Positions 60,513-64,000 of a stretch of DNA of 64,000 nucleotides are shown here, one piece after another (position 1 is the first letter of the stretch; each line of letters opens with the position of its first letter). The stretch lies in contig UQBJ01000006.1 in the NCBI GenBank assembly GCA_900539255.1, forward strand, positions 9,298 to 73,297, written 5' to 3'. This stretch comes from an uncultured Campylobacter sp. (GTDB lineage Bacteria; Campylobacterota; Campylobacteria; Campylobacterales; Campylobacteraceae). The notes under the pieces are model-generated. The model had not been told where the DNA came from, did not search any database, and was given only the letters and a program-made list of their open reading frames with translations. The translations under genes and the position numbers were made by a program.

Positions 60513-60971
60513 CTACTCCTTATCTGCGATAAGTTTTTGCAAAAACTCGTCCAAAGTAGGAAAACTTAGGTCTGAACCTTGTTGTTCAAGGAATTCATCT
60601 AATTTTTCCACTTGGTTTTCGTTGATTTCAAACACTCCTAGCGATTCAAGCATTTGGCAAGCCCAAAAACGATTTATGCTGAAAATTTCAGCAAACAATT
60701 CGTCTTCGACTTCCTTTGCTTGTGCTGTGGCTATGAGCTGGGTAACACTAGTAAAGTTACCATACTCTTTAAGAGTGTCATCGATAACACTTATGTTGCC
60801 TTTTGCCCACTCAAACAGATTGTCATTATAGATATCTGTTTTGCCATCAGCGTATTCCTTAATCATATCGCCTATGCAGCTATTGTTGCTTGCATTAGGG
60901 ATATAATCAGCAAAATCGCTGTAATCGTTGGGGATTTGTTGTTTTAGTTCTGTTGTGCTATATGTAAGCAT
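60513..60971 (-). CDS. hypothetical acidic accessory protein
   Basis: The 152-residue protein (MLTYSTTELKQQIPNDYSDF) is strongly acidic and helical (KEVEDELFAEIFSINRFWAC; VEKLDEFLEQQGSDL). The general make-up is like that of its two downstream neighbours, so the three could be a functional group. AAGGAG precedes the ATG. No known family recognised. Confidence 0.6.
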   Translation of the reverse strand: MLTYSTTELKQQIPNDYSDFADYIPNASNNSCIGDMIKEYADGKTDIYNDNLFEWAKGNISVIDDTLKEYGNFTSVTQLIATAQAKEVEDELFAEIFSINRFWACQMLESLGVFEINENQVEKLDEFLEQQGSDLSFPTLDEFLQKLIADKE

Positions 60972-61027
60972 TTTCGCTCCTTATATTTTTTTGGGTTGAA
61001 TAAAGCCCAAATAGGGCTTTAAAGGGA

Positions 61028-61345
61028 CTAAAAATTTGTGATTTTCGCACTTGCAACATCTTCTACAACGCTTTTGTCGCTACTACATTGAAATAGCGCA
61101 TAATCGCTGTGAAGACGAGATATAGCTGTGATATAAGATTTAGTCTTTGGCAAAACTTGTTGAAAGATAGAAACAACAATTTTGAATGCTTGTTTTGCCC
61201 TATTTGGGTATATGCCGTAGCAATAAAAATCACATTCAAAATAATCGTCATCACCACCTGTATTGAAAGAAAATTCACTTATAAGAAATTCCTTCTTAGA
61301 CAGGGCATCGCTGAGTGCTTTATAGAGTTTTTATTCTAAATTCAT
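61028..61345 (-). pseudogene. accessory gene interrupted by TAA at codon 5
   Basis: AAGGAG and an ATG open a frame M-N-L-E and then hit TAA (61331-61333). The same frame then stays open for 100 codons (KLYKALSDALSKKEFLISEF... to ...DVASAKITNF) and ends in TAG. The ribosome site and frame continuity show it was one 105-codon gene. No ATG, GTG or early TTG follows the stop, so conventional gene calling misses it. The product is acidic, like its neighbours. A minus-strand ORF at 61063-61278 is a shadow of it. Confidence 0.7.
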
Positions 61346-61355
61346 CGCAGACTCC

Positions 61356-61655
61356 TTAAAACCAATGCAATTTCAAGTAGCCATTTTTGGCATACTCGGC
61401 TGTTTTAGCAGTTTCGATAAGGTTGATAAGATTGTCTCTTTCGTCCTCATTGAGTTTTAAGCTGTCTAGCTTGCCTTCAAGTTTTAAAAGTCCCTCTGAG
61501 CTGATTTCGTGTTCGTTCATAGAGTCATTGATGTCATAATCAACTCCAATTTTGTCTAAAAACTCACTAAAATCATCATACTCATAAGAGTAGCCTGCGA
61601 TTTCTTTGCCGTAAGTTACCTTGTAAGAGGTAACTATGTGTGGGTTGTATCCCAT
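61356..61655 (-). CDS. hypothetical acidic accessory protein
   Basis: The 99-residue protein (MGYNPHIVTSYKVTYGKEIA) has an acidic centre (YEYDDFSEFLDKIGVDYDIN) and a helical end. No known family recognised. AAAGGA precedes the ATG. Ends 10 nt before the interrupted gene. Confidence 0.6.
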   Translation of the reverse strand: MGYNPHIVTSYKVTYGKEIAGYSYEYDDFSEFLDKIGVDYDINDSMNEHEISSEGLLKLEGKLDSLKLNEDERDNLINLIETAKTAEYAKNGYLKLHWF

Positions 61656-61768
61656 AGTTTATCCTTTAAAATTAAGGCTAATGATGAATTAGCCGTGTTG
61701 TATAAGAGTAGAAACATAATTTACCTATGAGGGTAAAATCAGTTTCTACCCTCGACTTGGGTCGAGAA

Positions 61769-62081
61769 TCAAACTTCTTCGACTACATAGCTTGTGGGTA
61801 TTTTTACCACGCCTTTGACTTTTTTAATGTCATTATCATCAAAAAAAAGCCCTTATGTAGTTCAATGAAGTGAGGCTGTCATATTGAGGGACTTTGCAAA
61901 TGACTTTTGTGTCATTGCTTGGTAGCCACTTTGCTATGATATTGCCATAGTAGGAAAGTTTAATTGCCTCACCATCGTTTATCACTTGCACCGTAGTGCC
62001 TTTGACATTGATTGTAGGTTTTCCTGCCCTAACAGCAGCAAATTTAGCCTCGTAGATTGATTGTTGTATTGCTCGTCTCAT
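61769..62081 (-). pseudogene. accessory gene with frameshift at a T8 tract
   Basis: The ATG behind AAAGGT opens an 80-codon frame ending in TGA immediately after a run of eight T (minus strand; A8 at 61841-61848 on plus). Removing one T lets the frame continue through FFDDNDIKKVKGVVKIP and TSYVVEEV to a TGA at 61769, adding 23 residues. The continuation has protein-like composition. The tract is typical of slippage, so the gene may be phase-variable, slippage-translated, or mutated. Annotated conservatively the CDS is 61839-62081. Confidence 0.55.
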
Positions 62082-62084
62082 TTT

Positions 62085-62393
62085 TTACCTTTCAAATTTT
62101 GTGAGATTTGCAGTGTTTTTACGATTACCTATGGTAAGCGTGAAACCACCTTGCTCGAATGGATTTCTTTCAATGCAAAAGCCGTCAAAACTGCTATCTG
62201 CAAAAAAAGAAACAACTAATTTCTTTATGTCCGCCTTACCGACAAACTTCTCAGGGCAAAAGCGTGGATTGACTTGATTGTAATTGACTACGACCAAATC
62301 AACATCAACACGCTCTAATGAGGGGTAAATGGTAGGGTTTAAAAGTTTTTCAAAGGCTTTGAGAAAAGCCTCTGCTCTTTCTTGGACATTCAT
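62085..62393 (-). CDS. hypothetical accessory protein
   Basis: The 102-residue protein (MNVQERAEAFLKAFEKLLNP) is alpha/beta, ending GGFTLTIGNRKNTANLTKF. AAAGGA precedes the ATG, which overlaps the upstream gene's stop by 4 nt. No known family recognised. Confidence 0.6.
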   Translation of the reverse strand: MNVQERAEAFLKAFEKLLNPTIYPSLERVDVDLVVVNYNQVNPRFCPEKFVGKADIKKLVVSFFADSSFDGFCIERNPFEQGGFTLTIGNRKNTANLTKFER

Positions 62394-62932
62394 TTTTTGT
62401 CCTTTAAGAGTTCTTCGAGTTTGATTTGTGGAGTGTTTAAAATGAGGTGGATTTTTTCCAAATCTTTTTTAGAAATAGAAAAATGTAGCCAGCCACTACC
62501 ATAGCGGTAAGGCTTACCCTCATACTCCACTTCATACAAACCTGCATTTTTGAGAAATTCGCAAGCCTTATCAAAATCAAAGTCATTTACAGAAAGCAAA
62601 TTTGCCTTTTCTAAGGCTTCTTCTTGCTCAGGCGTTCCAGCGTGCATATCGTTAAGATGATACTTGCGCCATAGTTCTTTGATAGTAGCAAACAATGAGC
62701 TTCTAGCTTCTATTTGCGAAAGCTCGACAGCATCAAACATTTGCCCACCAGCAACGATGTCTGTATGGATATGATTCCATACATTGACACTTGCCGTAAA
62801 GGAATAAGAGCCATCGCTATACTCCCGTAAGCCAACTTCAATTTCCACAGTATTGATTTTACGACCTATGCCGTCAAAATCAATTTTTCCAAAGACAAAA
62901 CTTTTGGAATTTTCTTTTTTTATGTCTTTCAT
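62390..62932 (-). CDS. hypothetical phage/plasmid-type protein
   Basis: The 180-residue protein has a W-x-x-Y-HLNDMHAGTPEQEEAL motif (about residues 89-107) that I associate with a family of uncharacterised phage and plasmid proteins, preceded by a beta-rich part with GGQMFDAV. Function is unknown. It is flanked by ATGA overlaps on both sides and is further evidence for mobile-element origin. Confidence 0.65.
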   Translation of the reverse strand: MKDIKKENSKSFVFGKIDFDGIGRKINTVEIEVGLREYSDGSYSFTASVNVWNHIHTDIVAGGQMFDAVELSQIEARSSLFATIKELWRKYHLNDMHAGTPEQEEALEKANLLSVNDFDFDKACEFLKNAGLYEVEYEGKPYRYGSGWLHFSISKKDLEKIHLILNTPQIKLEELLKDKK

Positions 62933-63123
62933 AATCTATCTCCTTTCTTTGATAGAAGTTCTTCAAGCATAATCAAAGGTATGGTTAAAAACCAGCGTGC
63001 GATACGCCAGCCGTTAAAGCCTTTAAATGATGTTTGTTTTGTGTGTAAAAGAAAAGTGGCGGTTGCCACGCTAGCGGCAAGGTAAATTGTCGTAGCGTAG
63101 CCTATAAGAGTAAAAACTATCAT
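62929..63123 (-). CDS. small membrane protein
   Basis: The 64-residue protein has an N-terminal hydrophobic helix (about 2-25, LIGYATTIYLAASVATATFL) and a second one near 45-56. Overlaps of 4 nt on both sides indicate a coupled gene. Unknown role. Confidence 0.6.
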   Translation of the reverse strand: MIVFTLIGYATTIYLAASVATATFLLHTKQTSFKGFNGWRIARWFLTIPLIMLEELLSKKGDRL

Positions 63124-63548
63124 AGCACACCCCTTTTCTTTAAATCAGCAAGTTCCTCATCACTGATAAGGTTCTCGCAACCTTTCTTGTAGGTTGTTAC
63201 AAGCGTTGCGCCCAAATTGCCGTATCTTTCAAGCACTACTACTATGCCTGTTAAAGCATCTTCGTAGCGTTGAGAAACACGACTATGGTCGCCGTAACTG
63301 CCTACTTCTCGTGTCTTTGTTCCTCGCACAGCACGAGCCACAGCAGCTGCCAAGCTGTCAATTTCATCAGCTAAAAAGCGTTGAGCTATCCTATCCTCGA
63401 AATGATTTGTGCTTGTAAGGGCTGCTTCACGAGCAAATCTTTGAGCTTGCCATTGAAGGTCATTCTCTTTGATTTGTCCGTTTTTAAGTGCCTTGCGTGC
63501 AAGTGAAAGTCCGATTTTGCTTTGGACTAATGAAATGAATTTTTGCAT
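63120..63548 (-). CDS. possible barnase/EndoU/colicin E5-like (BECR-fold) nuclease domain protein
   Basis: The 142-residue protein has a helical N-terminus and then a layout like the phage BECR-fold nuclease-like domains. H49-F-x-x-R53 in a helix, TKTREVGSYGDHSRVSQRYE (S92, Y95), a strand GIVVVLERYG and a final strand TLVTTYKKG with T118/T119 are the visible elements. In BECR enzymes a helix His/Arg and a C-terminal Ser/Thr/Tyr form the RNase site. The match is by eye only. AAAGGA precedes the ATG. Confidence 0.45.
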   Translation of the reverse strand: MQKFISLVQSKIGLSLARKALKNGQIKENDLQWQAQRFAREAALTSTNHFEDRIAQRFLADEIDSLAAAVARAVRGTKTREVGSYGDHSRVSQRYEDALTGIVVVLERYGNLGATLVTTYKKGCENLISDEELADLKKRGVL

Positions 63549-63643
63549 CGTCTATCCTTTCTATGAGTGATGCACCCACAAAAAAGCATAGACTTATCCG
63601 CAAGGGATAAAGTTCTATCCCCTGTGGGTTAGTTTGTTAGCCT

Positions 63644-63928
63644 TTAAAAAAAGGCGGACTCGTTCTCAAAATAGAAAAAGCTGTAATTAGCCCAAAAGCT
63701 GTTGATGAATTTAACAACATCATCAGCATTTGAAAATTCCATTTTGAAAACCTGCGGATTTTCCTTTGGTGTGTTATACCATCGTCTAAATTCGATGACA
63801 AACACATCTTTTGCAAAGACTCGAATACCCTCTTTGGCACGCTCACGCTCATTTGAATAACAATCCAACTCAACGCATTCGTAAAAACCAAGAGTTTCAA
63901 GTTCTTTTATTTGTTCTAACGATTTCAT
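63644..63928 (-). CDS. hypothetical accessory protein
   Basis: The 94-residue acidic alpha/beta protein (MKSLEQIKELETLGFYECVE) has no family I recognise. The ATG lies 5 nt after AGGAG; a GTG two codons earlier is possible. About 95 bp without a gene separate it from the next gene. It is the first complete gene of the operon inside the window, and the promoter lies beyond the right edge or in the last 70 bp. Confidence 0.6.
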   Translation of the reverse strand: MKSLEQIKELETLGFYECVELDCYSNERERAKEGIRVFAKDVFVIEFRRWYNTPKENPQVFKMEFSNADDVVKFINSFWANYSFFYFENESAFF

Positions 63929-64000
63929 TTTCACTCCTTTCGCTAGAATTTAAGACTTTTGGTCTTAAATAAGCAAAATTTATCCACAAGGGATTGAATT

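Noticed and set aside
61063..61278. 71-aa minus-strand ORF with membrane-like start
   Set aside because: It is an out-of-frame shadow of the interrupted gene, whose frame has the ribosome site and protein-like composition.
55240..64000. Prophage
   Set aside because: No capsid, terminase, portal or tail gene is visible; the primase and small-gene operon fit a plasmid or conjugative element better, although the window ends before this can be settled.

Overview
The window is a Campylobacter chromosome segment. The basis is epsilonproteobacterial gene content and local gene orders that match Campylobacter jejuni as I remember it: lolC-like/secA/lolA, purU/cca, the six-gene Cj1660-Cj1665-type membrane redox/ABC cluster, putP/putA, ppiD-like/ftsA/ftsZ, and purD preceded by a 6S RNA. 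Promoters are typical of the genus: an extended TGnTATAAT -10 box with no clear -35. Many starts are TTG or GTG, and genes often overlap by ATGA. I cannot assign a species; the segment is a mosaic relative to C. jejuni.

Layout. 0-0.7 kb: a surface-type leucine-rich-repeat (BspA/DUF285) gene broken by one in-frame stop. 0.9-3.5 kb: era followed by two type II secretion/competence-like assembly genes. 3.6-8.2 kb: lipoprotein sorting and secretion (LolC/E-like permease, secA, lolA). 8.6-18.2 kb: phosphate permease, lptD, RDD protein, purD, 6S RNA, a cold-shock/receiver-like protein, guaA, a small lipoprotein. 18.1-20.4 kb: a DciA-like protein and uvrC. 20.5-22.8 kb: a DUF2828/von Willebrand A (Ro60-like) gene followed by about 700 bp of structured non-coding DNA. 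22.8-25.3 kb: purU, cca and two small genes. 25.7-31.2 kb: a Cj1660-1665-like operon without its usual ftr1/p19 partners in the window. 31.3-33 kb: two unknown genes and a PPOX-fold protein. 33-39.7 kb: proline catabolism (putP, putA) and a CinA-like gene. 39.7-40.7 kb: degenerate repeats. 40.7-44.7 kb: cell division and periplasmic folding. 45-51 kb: pdxJ/pdxA, a YhhQ-type queuosine precursor transporter, an outer membrane barrel, a DASS carboxylate transporter.

From tRNA-Asn (51.8 kb) rightward the content becomes accessory. There is a tyrosine recombinase flanked by inverted repeats, a HicAB toxin-antitoxin pair and a second barrel protein with a long structured leader. Then comes one long minus-strand operon of about twenty small, mostly acidic proteins, including a CHC2/TOPRIM primase and a possible barnase/EndoU-type nuclease domain, ending at a strong terminator at 55.25 kb. 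This looks like one end of an integrated plasmid-like or conjugative element continuing past the right edge. Two genes in it are broken or slipped: a TAA at codon 5, and a frameshift at a T8 run.

The most novel signal is just downstream of the DUF2828 gene. Two RNA-like elements share a core, ACAGCTATTTT(T)ATG, and each is closed by a different but fully complementary helix (AAG...CTT). Because DUF2828 proteins resemble Ro60/TROVE proteins, which bind Y RNAs encoded beside them, these are candidate RNA partners.
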